Source of the DNA: Cellvibrionales bacterium UBA7375
Lineage (GTDB): Bacteria; Pseudomonadota; Gammaproteobacteria; Pseudomonadales; Porticoccaceae
DNA length: 21,401 nucleotides
Direction: 5' to 3'
NCBI GenBank assembly: GCA_002469845.1
Contig: DKNZ01000020.1
Span: 1-21,401, forward strand
The notes under the pieces: model-generated
Databases searched by the model: none
The model's input: only the letters and a program-made list of their open reading frames with translations
What the model was told of the DNA's origin: nothing
Translations under genes and position numbers: made by a program
In this document: piece after piece, positions 14,291 to 21,401 of the stretch
Numbering within the stretch: position 1 is the stretch's first letter
Layout: every line of letters starts with the position of its first letter

Positions 14291-16927
14291 TCAGCCGCCA
14301 GACTTTTCAGCTACAGCCCAGCTACCGTTAGAATAAAATGCATTCCAACCCGTTGGCTTACCATCCTTTTCACTGCGAACATATTGCTCTTTGGTCTTTC
14401 GACTATAGCGAACAACAGTATCCCTACCCTCAGAATCTTTCAGCGGTGCTTCTAATAAAAATTGATATTTTTTATCAATCTCTTTTTTATAGGGCAATAA
14501 TTCAGAAACAAGGGGTGCTCGTGTTTCACGATGTCGTGGAAACTGACTTGCCGCTAGAAAAATACCCGAGGCTCCGTCTCTTAGCACGTAATGATCGTCA
14601 ACTTTGGCACATTGTAATTCTGGCATTGGAATTGGATCGGCTTTTGGCGGAGCTGCTTCACCGCTTCTCAAAAGTTTTCTAGTGTTTTTACAATTATCAT
14701 TAGTACAGCCAAAGTATTTACCAAAACGACCATTTTTGAGCTGCATTTCACTGCCACATTTATCGCACTCTAATGTTGGCCCTTCATAGCCCTTTATCAC
14801 GTACTGGCCCATCTCCACTTCATAACCAGAGCAGTCCGGATTATTTCCACAGATATGTAGTTTTCGTGAGGTATCCAGCAAGTAGCTATCCATTGATGTA
14901 TTACATAATTTACAACGGTGCTTTTTTAGGAGAGACTTAGATTCAGCCTCGTCGTCTTCATCAATATTGATGGCTTCATCACCAGAGGTAAGGTTAATTG
15001 TATTCTTGCAACGCTCTTTAGGTGGCAGAGAGTAACCAGAACAGCCCAGAAACACCCCTGTGCCTGCCGTTCTAATCATCATAGGCCTGCCGCATAGGTT
15101 GCACTCAATATCGGTCTCAGAGGGCGTATTAGGGCGCATGCCGCCCTCAGAATCCTTGGCATTAGCTAATTTTTGATTAAATTCGCTATAAAACTTATCT
15201 AGTAGCTGTTTCCAGTTTAATGATCCCGCTGCAATATCGTCTAGTTCGCGCTCCATGGTTGCAGTAAAACCATAGTCCATCAGATCAGTAAAACTCTCAC
15301 TCAAGCGATCCGTCACTATATCGCCAATTTTTTCGGCAAACATACGTTTATTTTCAATACGAACATAACCACGATCTTGAATCGTCGAAATAATTGAAGC
15401 ATAGGTAGAGGGTCGGCCAATACCGCGCTTTTCTAATTCTTTTACCAGAGCCGCTTCAGAATATCTTGCAGGTGGCTTGGTAAAGTGCTGCTGTGGTAAT
15501 AACATCAGCAGTTTAAGAGCATCGCCCTTTTGAAGATCTGGCAGCTCTGCATCTTCGTCTCTGGCAGGCATAACTACCAAGAAACCGTCAAATTTAGTGA
15601 CACGACCCTTAACAGTCATTTCATAGTCACCAGCAACTACAGTTAAAGTTGAAGAAGTAAATTCAGCTGGCGTCATTTGGCAGGCTACAAATTGTTGCCA
15701 AATTAATTGATACAGACGGCGAGCATCAACTTCCATATCACTTAAACTACCCGGAGTAATATCTATATTGGAAGGTCTAATTGCCTCGTGCGCTTCCTGT
15801 GCACCACTCTTGCTACTGTAGTTGATGGGCTGTTCTGGCAGATACTTTTTCCCATGATGACGGTCTATGTAATCACGGCAATTAGCAATTGCATCACTGC
15901 TGAGATTAGTAGAATCTGTTCGCATATAGGTGATATAGCCAGCTTCGTATAAACGCTGGGCCATAGTCATGGTTTTCTTTACACCATAGCCCAGTTTGGT
16001 ACTGGCGGCTTGTTGCAGAGTCGATGTAATAAAAGGCGCTGGTGGTTTAGATTTGGTGGCTCTATCTTCACGTTTTGACACTGCGTAATCTGAATCACGT
16101 AAATATGCCAGTGCTGTATCAGTTTGTTCTTTGTTGTTAGGACGAAATGCTTTGCCTTGATATTTTTTAACATCAAATCTTGAAACCAATCCATCAGTTG
16201 ACGAATCACCGGCTTCCAAGTCTGCTTGGACTGTCCAGTATTCTTCAGGTAAAAAAGCACGAATTTCACGCTCTCTCTCAACAATCATCTTTAGTGCAAC
16301 CGATTGCACCCGGCCAGCGGATAATCCTCGACCCACTTTTTCCCATAACAATGGGGACACCATAAAACCAACAACACGATCTAAAAAGCGTCTGGCTTGC
16401 TGAGCATCGACTCTATGTTGGTCTAAAGTGCCTGGATCTTCAAAGGCATTACGTATAGCCTTTTTAGTAATTTCATTGAATACAACTCGTTTGTAACGGC
16501 TATCATCACCACCAATAACTTGGGTTAGATGCCACGCAATGGCCTCCCCCTCTCTATCCATATCAGTTGCAAGATATATAGTGTCTGCTTTCTTAGCTAA
16601 CTTTTTTAGCTCAGATACCACTTTTTCTTTACCGGGCAAGGTGGCATATTCTGCGGCCCAATCATCATCAGGGTTAATACCCATACTTTTAATGAGTTGA
16701 GTTTTAGCTTTGCGCTCTCTATGCAAGACTTTGTCTTCAGGGGACATCTTGCGGGTCAATGCAGCTTGCTTGGCTCGCTCTTTTGGATCCGAGGGCGGAC
16801 GGCTAGAACCCGTCGGTAAATCGCGGATATGGCCAACGCTAGATTTAACAACAAAGTCATTTCCAAGGTAACGATTAATTGTTTTAGCCTTGGCTGGTGA
16901 TTCTACAATTACTAATGATTTACCCAT
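14291..16927 (-). CDS. topA: DNA topoisomerase I (type IA)
   Basis: Relaxes negative supercoils by passing one strand through a transient single-strand break with a 5'-phosphotyrosine link. It has 878 residues (E. coli 865). The N-terminal TOPRIM domain starts MGKSLVIVESPAKAKTINRY and has acidic residues E9, D122, D124 and E126 (TDMDREGE). The active-site tyrosine is Y334 in YITYMRTDSTNLS. GRPSTYASIISTIQDRGYV is at 504-522. Three C-terminal zinc ribbons are visible with cysteines 609/612/629/640, 672/675/693/699 and 721/724/741/746, followed by a cysteine-poor terminal repeat region (about 770-875). The ATG has a GGAAAG Shine-Dalgarno about 9 bases upstream. It heads a four-gene cluster (DUF6586-like, 79-aa protein, ferredoxin). 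A dyad overlaps its probable -10. Confidence 0.98.
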   Translation of the reverse strand: MGKSLVIVESPAKAKTINRYLGNDFVVKSSVGHIRDLPTGSSRPPSDPKERAKQAALTRKMSPEDKVLHRERKAKTQLIKSMGINPDDDWAAEYATLPGKEKVVSELKKLAKKADTIYLATDMDREGEAIAWHLTQVIGGDDSRYKRVVFNEITKKAIRNAFEDPGTLDQHRVDAQQARRFLDRVVGFMVSPLLWEKVGRGLSAGRVQSVALKMIVEREREIRAFLPEEYWTVQADLEAGDSSTDGLVSRFDVKKYQGKAFRPNNKEQTDTALAYLRDSDYAVSKREDRATKSKPPAPFITSTLQQAASTKLGYGVKKTMTMAQRLYEAGYITYMRTDSTNLSSDAIANCRDYIDRHHGKKYLPEQPINYSSKSGAQEAHEAIRPSNIDITPGSLSDMEVDARRLYQLIWQQFVACQMTPAEFTSSTLTVVAGDYEMTVKGRVTKFDGFLVVMPARDEDAELPDLQKGDALKLLMLLPQQHFTKPPARYSEAALVKELEKRGIGRPSTYASIISTIQDRGYVRIENKRMFAEKIGDIVTDRLSESFTDLMDYGFTATMERELDDIAAGSLNWKQLLDKFYSEFNQKLANAKDSEGGMRPNTPSETDIECNLCGRPMMIRTAGTGVFLGCSGYSLPPKERCKNTINLTSGDEAINIDEDDEAESKSLLKKHRCKLCNTSMDSYLLDTSRKLHICGNNPDCSGYEVEMGQYVIKGYEGPTLECDKCGSEMQLKNGRFGKYFGCTNDNCKNTRKLLRSGEAAPPKADPIPMPELQCAKVDDHYVLRDGASGIFLAASQFPRHRETRAPLVSELLPYKKEIDKKYQFLLEAPLKDSEGRDTVVRYSRKTKEQYVRSEKDGKPTGWNAFYSNGSWAVAEKSGG

Positions 16928-16947
16928 TAAACAAAGCTTTCCAGATT

Positions 16948-16964
16948 ATAAATTTAAAATTTAT
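16948..16964. repeat. AT-only palindrome in the topA leader
   Basis: ATAAATTT-A-AAATTTAT is a perfect 8+1+8 palindrome made only of A and T, 21 bp upstream of the topA ATG and close to the predicted transcription start. Such tracts arise easily in AT-rich DNA. It might ease strand opening or fold weakly in the mRNA. Confidence 0.35.
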
Positions 16965-16983
16965 TTGCTAAGTATAAGCAAAT
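16963..16983 (-). promoter_or_regulatory. topA -10 region with overlapping dyad
   Basis: ATTTGCT (16963-16969) and AGCAAAT (16977-16983) are perfect inverted copies around a 7-base spacer. On the minus strand that spacer contains TATACT (complement of 16971-16976), a 5/6 match to a sigma-70 -10, giving a leader of about 37 nt for topA. The matching -35 (CACCTT at 17-bp spacing) is poor. A protein bound to the dyad would cover the -10. Regulator unknown. Confidence 0.45.
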
Positions 16984-17036
16984 GATTGAAGTAAAGGTGC
17001 GCAAAAATACTTGCAAGAGTACCCTTAGGTCAAGCC

Positions 17037-17522
17037 TCAAATGCAAATTTCTTTACCTTTATCACGTAATTTGATTAAACATTGGTGCAAATTGTCAACG
17101 GCAACCCCATCTCCACGCTCGTCCCAAACAACCCCTATACCCTGTTTATTAGTAACAATGGCATTCACGCTAGAGGGAAGATCATCAATAATGGAACCGA
17201 TTACTTCAAGCCATGCTTTATCAGCTTCTTGATTAATCCAACGCCAGCCATCAAAGCAAGATTCCCAGCCGCGCTTACTTCGGCGGTGTAAAACCCACGA
17301 TTCATTTAAATTATCTTGCTGCCAATCAAGCCAATAAAAAATAGCATCCAAGCGATCTTCTGAATCCGATGCATCAGCTTGTTTGCATATATTGACGTTA
17401 ATAGTAAGACTTCGCGCTTTTTTTCGATTTGCCATAACCTGTTGTTGGCGTGGCGAGCTTTTCATCCACATCAATGGAGATACGGCAACTGCCAAACAAA
17501 AGATTATTAATAGCCAAACCAT
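17037..17522 (-). CDS. Membrane-anchored hypothetical protein
   Basis: A 161-residue protein with one N-terminal hydrophobic helix (MVWLLIIFCLAVAVSPLMWM) and a basic segment after it (SSPRQQQVMANRKKARSL), so the anchor is followed by a probably cytoplasmic, tryptophan-rich soluble domain (GWESCFDGWRWINQEADKAW, VVWDERGDG). The start is the ATG at 17520-17522, with GGAG 7 bases upstream. A TTG six codons earlier would place that Shine-Dalgarno inside the gene. The layout (short anchor, M/W-x-x-PSPR-x-x-x-x-A-x-x-R-x-x-A) recalls a family of about 160 residues in Pseudomonadales that databases sometimes label preprotein translocase subunit YajC. I do not see true YajC features and assign no function. 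It lies 109 bp upstream of topA on the same strand and is divergent from tatD. Confidence 0.7.
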   Translation of the reverse strand: MVWLLIIFCLAVAVSPLMWMKSSPRQQQVMANRKKARSLTINVNICKQADASDSEDRLDAIFYWLDWQQDNLNESWVLHRRSKRGWESCFDGWRWINQEADKAWLEVIGSIIDDLPSSVNAIVTNKQGIGVVWDERGDGVAVDNLHQCLIKLRDKGKEICI

Positions 17523-17563
17523 TGATACGCTCCGAATCAACTTAAAAACTGCATAAAAGTCAT

Positions 17564-17569
17564 ATTATA
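17564..17569 (-). promoter_or_regulatory. Candidate -10 for the membrane-anchored hypothetical gene
   Basis: A perfect TATAAT on the minus strand lies 41 bp upstream of the start codon. No good -35 occurs at 16-18 bp; TTGGCT is present at 20 bp, which is too far for a typical promoter. Confidence 0.35.
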
Positions 17570-17600
17570 AACATTAATAGATGGATTTTAGCCAACAGAA

Positions 17601-17630
17601 TTAACTTTAATAGAGGCTTTAGGTTAGAAT
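17601..17630 (+). promoter_or_regulatory. Candidate tatD promoter
   Basis: TTAACT (17601-17606, 4/6) is followed after 18 bp by TAGAAT (17625-17630, 5/6). The predicted start near 17637 gives a leader of about 26 nt before the tatD ATG at 17663. Confidence 0.45.
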
Positions 17631-17662
17631 TCGGCTTTTATTGTAAGAACTACTTAAAGGTC

Positions 17663-18466
17663 ATGACTGAATTATTGATTGATATAGGCGTAAACCTCTC
17701 AAATAGTCGATTTAATGATGATCTGGAGGAAACCTTACAGCGCGCGAAAGACGCAAATATAGGCCAGTTAATTTTGACTGGAACATCAATATTAGAAACT
17801 GAAGAAGTTATTAGAATTTGTGAAAAGTTCGAGCAACAATTCCCAAAGATGCTGTATGCCACCGTTGGCATTCACCCGCATCACGCCAATGAATATAACA
17901 GCCAAGGCTTAAAAAAACTTGGGCAATTAGCCCTTCATAAAAATGTAGTGGCTATTGGTGAAACTGGTCTTGATTTTAATCGTAATTTTTCTACAGAAGC
18001 TGAACAAGTAAAAGCCTTTGAGGCACAACTTGAACTTGCAAGTAATCAGCATATGCCACTCTTTATGCATGAAAGAGATGCCGCTAAGCGTCAACTCGAA
18101 ATATTGCACGAATACAGAGATCACTTTACCCAAGGAGTTATTCACTGTTTTACCGGTGATCGGGAAACACTTTACCGCTATTTAGATCTGGATCTATACA
18201 TAGGCGTTACCGGTTGGATATGTGATAAAAAGAGAGGTAACCAATTACAGAGCCTTGTATCTAGCATCCCTTTAAATAGGTTGATGATCGAAACAGACGC
18301 ACCCTATTTGTTACCTCAAAATATACCAGAGAAACCAAAAAATAGGCGCAATGAGCCAGCCTTTCTGCCATGGGTGCTAAGAGAAATTGCCAATTTTCGT
18401 GAAGAATCACTAAAGACAATTGCTAAAGAAACTAGTGCAAACGCTAAAGATTTTTTTAAAATTTAA
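17663..18466 (+). CDS. tatD: TatD-family metal-dependent DNase
   Basis: Cytosolic TIM-barrel metallohydrolase; E. coli TatD is a 3'-5' exonuclease acting on single-stranded DNA and RNA, linked to repair of oxidative damage. It has 267 residues. The N-terminus DIGVNLSNSRF is the variant seen in TatD itself (other family members have a metal-binding H-x-H there). Further signatures are GIHPHHA at 69-75, IGETGLDFNRNFS with E100, MHERDA with H136, IHCFTGDRE with H161 and IETDAPYLLP with D212, and the RRNEPAFLP segment near 228-236. All expected metal ligands are present. The ATG at 17663 follows AAAGG. Its last 4 bp overlap the convergent LytTR regulator gene, and no terminator is seen. Confidence 0.95.
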   Translation: MTELLIDIGVNLSNSRFNDDLEETLQRAKDANIGQLILTGTSILETEEVIRICEKFEQQFPKMLYATVGIHPHHANEYNSQGLKKLGQLALHKNVVAIGETGLDFNRNFSTEAEQVKAFEAQLELASNQHMPLFMHERDAAKRQLEILHEYRDHFTQGVIHCFTGDRETLYRYLDLDLYIGVTGWICDKKRGNQLQSLVSSIPLNRLMIETDAPYLLPQNIPEKPKNRRNEPAFLPWVLREIANFREESLKTIAKETSANAKDFFKI

Positions 18467-19269
18467 TTAAAGAATTTCCTAATAGAATCTCGGTAATTAC
18501 GACTTACCTTTAACGACTCACCCTGAGTAAGATGCAATAAGCTCCCCCCCTTCTGAAGGGGCGTAACACTCACTACACGCTCTACATTAACAATGGTAGA
18601 ACGGTGAATTCTAACAAACAGGTTATCGTCTAGCTTGGTCATTAAATCGCGCAGTGTACTTCGAATAACATGGGTTTCTCCGCCCGCATGGACACACATA
18701 TAGTCACCTGCAGCATCAACCCAATCGATATCATCAAACGGGATAACCTTTACTACTCCAGAATCACGCACTAACAGTTTTCTTTTCATGCTATCTGGTA
18801 AATTACTTTCGGACTCGTCCGCTACTTCTTCTTTTGAAGCGCGCTCAGATATTTCCTCAATAGCACCAATAAGAGGACTTTTAAAACTACGATCCACATC
18901 ATTTTTAAGACGGTCTATAGCTCGGTCGACCGAGCGGGCTATTCTTTCACTGTCCAATGGCTTTAAAACATAGTCTACGGCGTGTAGATCAAATGCATCA
19001 ACTGCATACTGATCATAAGCAGTAATAAAAACCACCATAGGCATAATATCTGTTTGCAGTGAGCGAATAACATCAAATCCGTTCATGCCCGGCATTTGAA
19101 TATCAAGAAATAATAACTCTGGCTGTAAGCTAATAGCAGCCTCAACCGCTTCTTTTCCGTTACTGCATTCACTAATGATTTCAATGTCACTAATTTCACT
19201 CAAAACTGCCCTTAAAAGGTCTAAAGAAAGTGGCTCATCATCAACAATTACCGTTCTTAATTTTTGCAT
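18463..19269 (-). CDS. LytTR-family response regulator (AlgR/LytR-like)
   Basis: Two-component response regulator of 268 residues. The CheY-like receiver spans about 5-120 with acidic pocket D10/D11, phospho-acceptor D56 in FLDIQMPGMNGFDV, T83 and K103 in VLKPL. A polar, acidic linker (about 125-165) leads to a LytTR DNA-binding domain (about 165-268) with DWVDAAGDYMCVHAGGETHV, FVRIHRSTIVNVERVVSVTP and a C-terminal SLKVSRNYRDSIRKFF. It should bind direct-repeat promoter sites as a phosphorylated dimer. The ATG has a strong AAGGA Shine-Dalgarno 5 bases upstream and lies 16 bp behind the kinase gene, so the two form one operon. Sequence style is like Pseudomonas AlgR, but the adjacent AlgR targets are absent, so the regulon is unknown. 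Confidence 0.94.
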   Translation of the reverse strand: MQKLRTVIVDDEPLSLDLLRAVLSEISDIEIISECSNGKEAVEAAISLQPELLFLDIQMPGMNGFDVIRSLQTDIMPMVVFITAYDQYAVDAFDLHAVDYVLKPLDSERIARSVDRAIDRLKNDVDRSFKSPLIGAIEEISERASKEEVADESESNLPDSMKRKLLVRDSGVVKVIPFDDIDWVDAAGDYMCVHAGGETHVIRSTLRDLMTKLDDNLFVRIHRSTIVNVERVVSVTPLQKGGSLLHLTQGESLKVSRNYRDSIRKFFN

Positions 19270-19285
19270 AATTTCCTTCTAGAGT

Positions 19286-20413
19286 TTAATCCGTTATATG
19301 ATCGCTGGGTATCTTTAAAGTAACGCAAAGACCACCATCTCGAGTATTCTCTAAATGAAGTTTGTAATCTTCATTATAAAATTGTTTTAGTCTTTCATCT
19401 GTATTTTTTAAGCCTATACCTGCTGACTTAATTGGACTTTTTTCCGAGGTGATTCCTGGACCTGTATCAATAACTTTAATTACTAAATAACCATCTTCAT
19501 TCGTTGCAACAATAGATATTTGACCACCGGTTTCAGATGGCGCAATACCGAATTTAATTGCATTTTCTACTAAAGGCTGAAGAATCAAGCTCGGAACATC
19601 AATACTTTCATGCGCTATGGGAACATCAAAGTGTAACTTTAAGCGATTACCAAACCTAGTGCGCTCAATCTTTAGATACTGTTTTACTGCATCAATTTCT
19701 TGTCTCAGGCTTACTTTATTAATCGGATCGTTATCAAGTGAGTAGCGTAAGAATTTACTTAATTGGACAATCATTTCATGGGCTTTAGACGATTCCTTCA
19801 CTTTAACTAGAGCAGAAATAGCATTCAGTGTATTAAATAAAAAATGCGGATTTAGCTGATATCGAAGCATTTTAAGTTGAGCTTCGCGGGCTATGGTTTC
19901 AGCCTGTAATCGTTTAAGCTGCTCTTGTTGCGTATCCGAAGCCAACTCTAATAGAGTTTGATGTTGATTTTGCAGCAATTGGTAATATTTAACAAAATGG
20001 TAAAAGGCTACCCAACATAGAAAAATCAAAATCGAACCAAACAGCCACCCACCAAAGTCAGACCAGATATCCTGCTCACCGGTCATTGACATAAAAGTAC
20101 TTATTCTTAAGATTGTCCAAATTAAAGAACAACCGATAATCCCAGCTATGGCAGATGATATACGAAATATTAATATATCATTCCAAAAAAAGCGAAATAA
20201 ATAACGCAGAGGCCAAGAAACCAAAACACCAAGAGCCGACTGAAGTAATGTATGTCCAATATATCCACTACCCTGCTGGTCATACCACAGAGTAAGGCTT
20301 AAAAAGCTAATCAAAGAAAGTCCAAACCAACCGACAATTTGCAATAACCAAAATTGCACATCAGTATTTCGATAAATTGCATTCAAATACGGATGATAAA
20401 CAGAGTTGGTCAT
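19286..20413 (-). CDS. LytS/AlgZ-type sensor histidine kinase
   Basis: Membrane histidine kinase of 375 residues, partner of the downstream LytTR regulator. Four hydrophobic helices (about 22-42, 53-75, 83-105 and 121-145) form the sensor, with no large periplasmic domain. A short coiled coil (about 146-182, rich in Q, E and L) follows. The His_kinase (PF06580-type) box YQLNPHFLFNTLNAISALV has the phospho-acceptor H190. The ATPase domain has the N-box LQPLVENAIKFGI with N284, and the G-box IDTGPGIT and GIGLKNTDERL. All key residues are present. Size and layout fit AlgZ/FimS. The ATG follows AAAGG, and a candidate promoter with a 12-bp palindrome lies upstream. The signal sensed is unknown. 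Confidence 0.94.
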   Translation of the reverse strand: MTNSVYHPYLNAIYRNTDVQFWLLQIVGWFGLSLISFLSLTLWYDQQGSGYIGHTLLQSALGVLVSWPLRYLFRFFWNDILIFRISSAIAGIIGCSLIWTILRISTFMSMTGEQDIWSDFGGWLFGSILIFLCWVAFYHFVKYYQLLQNQHQTLLELASDTQQEQLKRLQAETIAREAQLKMLRYQLNPHFLFNTLNAISALVKVKESSKAHEMIVQLSKFLRYSLDNDPINKVSLRQEIDAVKQYLKIERTRFGNRLKLHFDVPIAHESIDVPSLILQPLVENAIKFGIAPSETGGQISIVATNEDGYLVIKVIDTGPGITSEKSPIKSAGIGLKNTDERLKQFYNEDYKLHLENTRDGGLCVTLKIPSDHITD

Positions 20414-20449
20414 AATTGCCTTTAATTAACACAAGCTTCGAGGGCGTAT

Positions 20450-20478
20450 ATTTAACGTTAAAAAAATATTTATGGCAA
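20450..20478 (-). promoter_or_regulatory. Candidate promoter of the histidine kinase operon, with palindrome over the -10
   Basis: On the minus strand TTGCCA (complement of 20473-20478, 5/6) is followed after 17 bp by TTAAAT (complement of 20450-20455, 4/6). The perfect palindrome TTTAACGTTAAA (20451-20462) covers most of the -10 and is a possible operator. The predicted start near 20443 leaves a leader of about 30 nt. Confidence 0.55.
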
Positions 20479-20503
20479 CCATCCTATTCCAAAGACCTGA
20501 GCA

Positions 20504-20532
20504 TTAAAGATAAAATACCCCAACAATATAAT
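20504..20532 (+). promoter_or_regulatory. Candidate promoter of the methyltransferase gene
   Basis: A perfect TATAAT (20527-20532) lies 13 bp upstream of the GTG start, with a weak TTAAAG (20504-20509) at 17-bp spacing. If used, transcription would begin only about 6 nt before the start codon. Confidence 0.4.
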
Positions 20533-20545
20533 TTGGATATAAAAA

Positions 20546-21160
20546 GTGTCAGAACAGCATATTATTAATCATTGTGGTTTAAAAATTTTACGGTCAACCC
20601 ACCCTGAAGTTCGCAAAATAAAACGCTTACAGCAAGGACACAGCGCTCATGGCAATAAAGTTTGGCGCTCAAGTTTTGCTTTAATTGACTATCTTGAAAC
20701 CTACCCATTTAAAGCAAAGTCAAAAGTATTAGAAATTGGTTGTGGCTGGGGTTTGTCTGGTCTATTTTTAACCAAGAACCAAGATGTAAATGTCACAGGT
20801 ATTGATATAGATTCTAGTGTACAACCCTATTTTGAGCTTCAAAACTCCATTAATGGCTGTGAAGTGGAATTCCAAGAGCGAAGTTTTGAAACACTCTATG
20901 AAAATGAACTTAATGACTATCAGTATATTATTGGAAGCGATGTCTGCTTCTGGGATGAAATGACTAACCCTTTACTTGATTTACTCCAACGCGCAATAAA
21001 ATCGGGAGTCGAAAAAATATTAATTGCAGATCCAGGAAGACCGCCCTTTTGGCAGCTGACAGAAATATGCTCTCAGAAATTTAATAGTGAGGTAGTCAGT
21101 CGGCGGATACATACACCATGGAAATCAGAAAAATATATTTTGGTTATAAGGGGCGACTAA
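20546..21160 (+). CDS. Class I SAM-dependent methyltransferase
   Basis: A 204-residue soluble protein with a Rossmann-fold methyltransferase core. Motif I, VLEIGCGWGLSGLFL, lies near residues 61-75, followed by VTGIDIDSSVQPYFELQNSI (motif II acidic residue in GIDID), a motif IV-like YIIGSDVCFWDEM and ILIADPGRPPFWQL. The DVCFWDEM and AnPGR-like DPGR segments resemble small-molecule or protein-lysine methyltransferases of the METTL/NNMT-like type (family 16), but the substrate cannot be told from sequence. The start is GTG at 20546, forced because an in-frame stop lies just upstream (20540-20542) and no other start occurs before motif I. No Shine-Dalgarno is visible. It is divergent from the kinase gene and ends at a shared hairpin terminator. 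Confidence 0.85.
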   Translation: MSEQHIINHCGLKILRSTHPEVRKIKRLQQGHSAHGNKVWRSSFALIDYLETYPFKAKSKVLEIGCGWGLSGLFLTKNQDVNVTGIDIDSSVQPYFELQNSINGCEVEFQERSFETLYENELNDYQYIIGSDVCFWDEMTNPLLDLLQRAIKSGVEKILIADPGRPPFWQLTEICSQKFNSEVVSRRIHTPWKSEKYILVIRGD

Positions 21161-21171
21161 AAAAGAAATAT

Positions 21172-21200
21172 AAAAAAACTGGGCAAAGCCCAGTTTTTTT
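21172..21200. terminator. Bidirectional intrinsic terminator
   Basis: ACTGGGC (21178-21184), loop AAA, GCCCAGT (21188-21194): a perfect 7-bp GC-rich stem flanked by a 6-base A run on the left and 6 T residues on the right, so it can act on both strands. It ends the methyltransferase transcript (stop at 21160) and the convergent gene at the right edge (stop at 21230). Confidence 0.92.
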
Positions 21201-21229
21201 ATATTAGATAGAGCTTATAGATTAAGTTC

Positions 21230-21401
21230 TTAAGGAATAATTATTTCCTGCGACTGACCATCAAAAGTATAGCCTGCCGCTGAGCTTGTCTCAACAATAT
21301 CCAACATCGTTGAACCCGACGCAGCAGCAGCCACATCAAATACTATTGTTGTCAGATCAGTATCTGACGAACCAGGCCAGCTACCAAACAGTGATGCAAA
21401 T
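21230..21401 (-). CDS. C-terminal end of a cohesin-like, probably secreted protein (partial)
   Basis: Only the last 56 residues are in the window; the rest runs off the right edge. The visible part begins FASLFGSWPGSSDTDLTTIV, continues with FDVAAAASGSTMLDIVETS and SAAGYTFDGQSQ and ends EIIIP. The pattern (L-x-T-I-x-F-D-V, G-S-T-x-L-x-I, A-A-G-Y-x-F-x-G-Q) matches the end of cohesin-like or bacterial Ig-like beta-sandwich domains in large secreted proteins, as far as I can recognise. The stop is TAA at 21230-21232, and the frame stays open to the edge. No C-terminal sorting motif (LPxTG, PEP-CTERM) follows the domain. The terminator at 21172-21200 serves this gene too. Confidence 0.7.
   Translation of the reverse strand, partial: FASLFGSWPGSSDTDLTTIVFDVAAAASGSTMLDIVETSSAAGYTFDGQSQEIIIP

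Noticed and set aside
1..21401. Mobile elements, CRISPR arrays, tRNA or rRNA genes, toxin-antitoxin pairs
   Set aside because: I saw no transposase or integrase, no spaced direct repeats, no tRNA-like cloverleaf and no small paired genes of that kind.

Overview
This is an AT-rich (about 40% GC by eye) chromosomal window from a gammaproteobacterium. A Na+-translocating NADH:quinone reductase operon, LexA, Mfd, NagZ, a CsiV homologue, bacterial lipocalin, TopA followed by a DUF6586-type protein, and an AlgZ/AlgR-like two-component pair together point to a Pseudomonadales/Cellvibrionales-type bacterium. Na+-NQR and low GC fit a marine lineage such as SAR92/Porticoccaceae. That placement is inference; no rRNA or tRNA gene is present to fix it.

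Layout. (1) 1-3557, minus strand: nqrA-nqrB-nqrC-nqrD, tightly packed, with nqrD cut by the left edge. A candidate promoter and a long leader containing an imperfect inverted repeat lie upstream. (2) 3826-4617, minus: gloB, a glyoxalase II. (3) A 307-bp divergent control region holding a perfect 8+8 bp dyad, then plus-strand mfd and csiV (4925-9638). (4) 9643-12316, minus: a close-packed nagZ - MscS-type channel - lipocalin operon, convergent with csiV. (5) lexA (12472-13077, plus), driven by a promoter whose -10 lies inside a perfect LexA box. (6) 13083-16927, minus: topA, a DUF6586-type protein, a small conserved hypothetical and a [2Fe-2S] thioredoxin-like ferredoxin, convergent with lexA. 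(7) 17037-17522, minus: a membrane-anchored hypothetical protein, divergent from tatD (17663-18466, plus). (8) 18463-20413, minus: a LytTR response regulator and its LytS/AlgZ-type histidine kinase; the regulator overlaps the 3' end of tatD by 4 bp. (9) 20546-21160, plus: a SAM methyltransferase from a GTG start, then a shared hairpin terminator and the C-terminal end of a secreted, cohesin-like protein running off the right edge.

Functional view. The region is mainly core metabolism: sodium-motive respiration (Nqr), methylglyoxal detoxification (GloB), transcription-coupled repair and the SOS response (Mfd, LexA), DNA supercoiling (TopA), cell-wall synthesis and recycling (CsiV, NagZ) and envelope stress (lipocalin, MscS). 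From memory, the order nqr / mfd / csiV / nagZ / lexA / DUF6586 / topA resembles Pseudomonas aeruginosa. Differences are gloB in place of a gap gene and no sulA beside lexA.

I found no phage, insertion sequence, CRISPR array, toxin-antitoxin pair or defence island. The most interesting unexplained signals are non-coding: dyads in front of topA, between gloB and mfd, in the nqr leader and at the kinase promoter, plus a near-leaderless methyltransferase. I do not see convincing evidence for a wholly new system.
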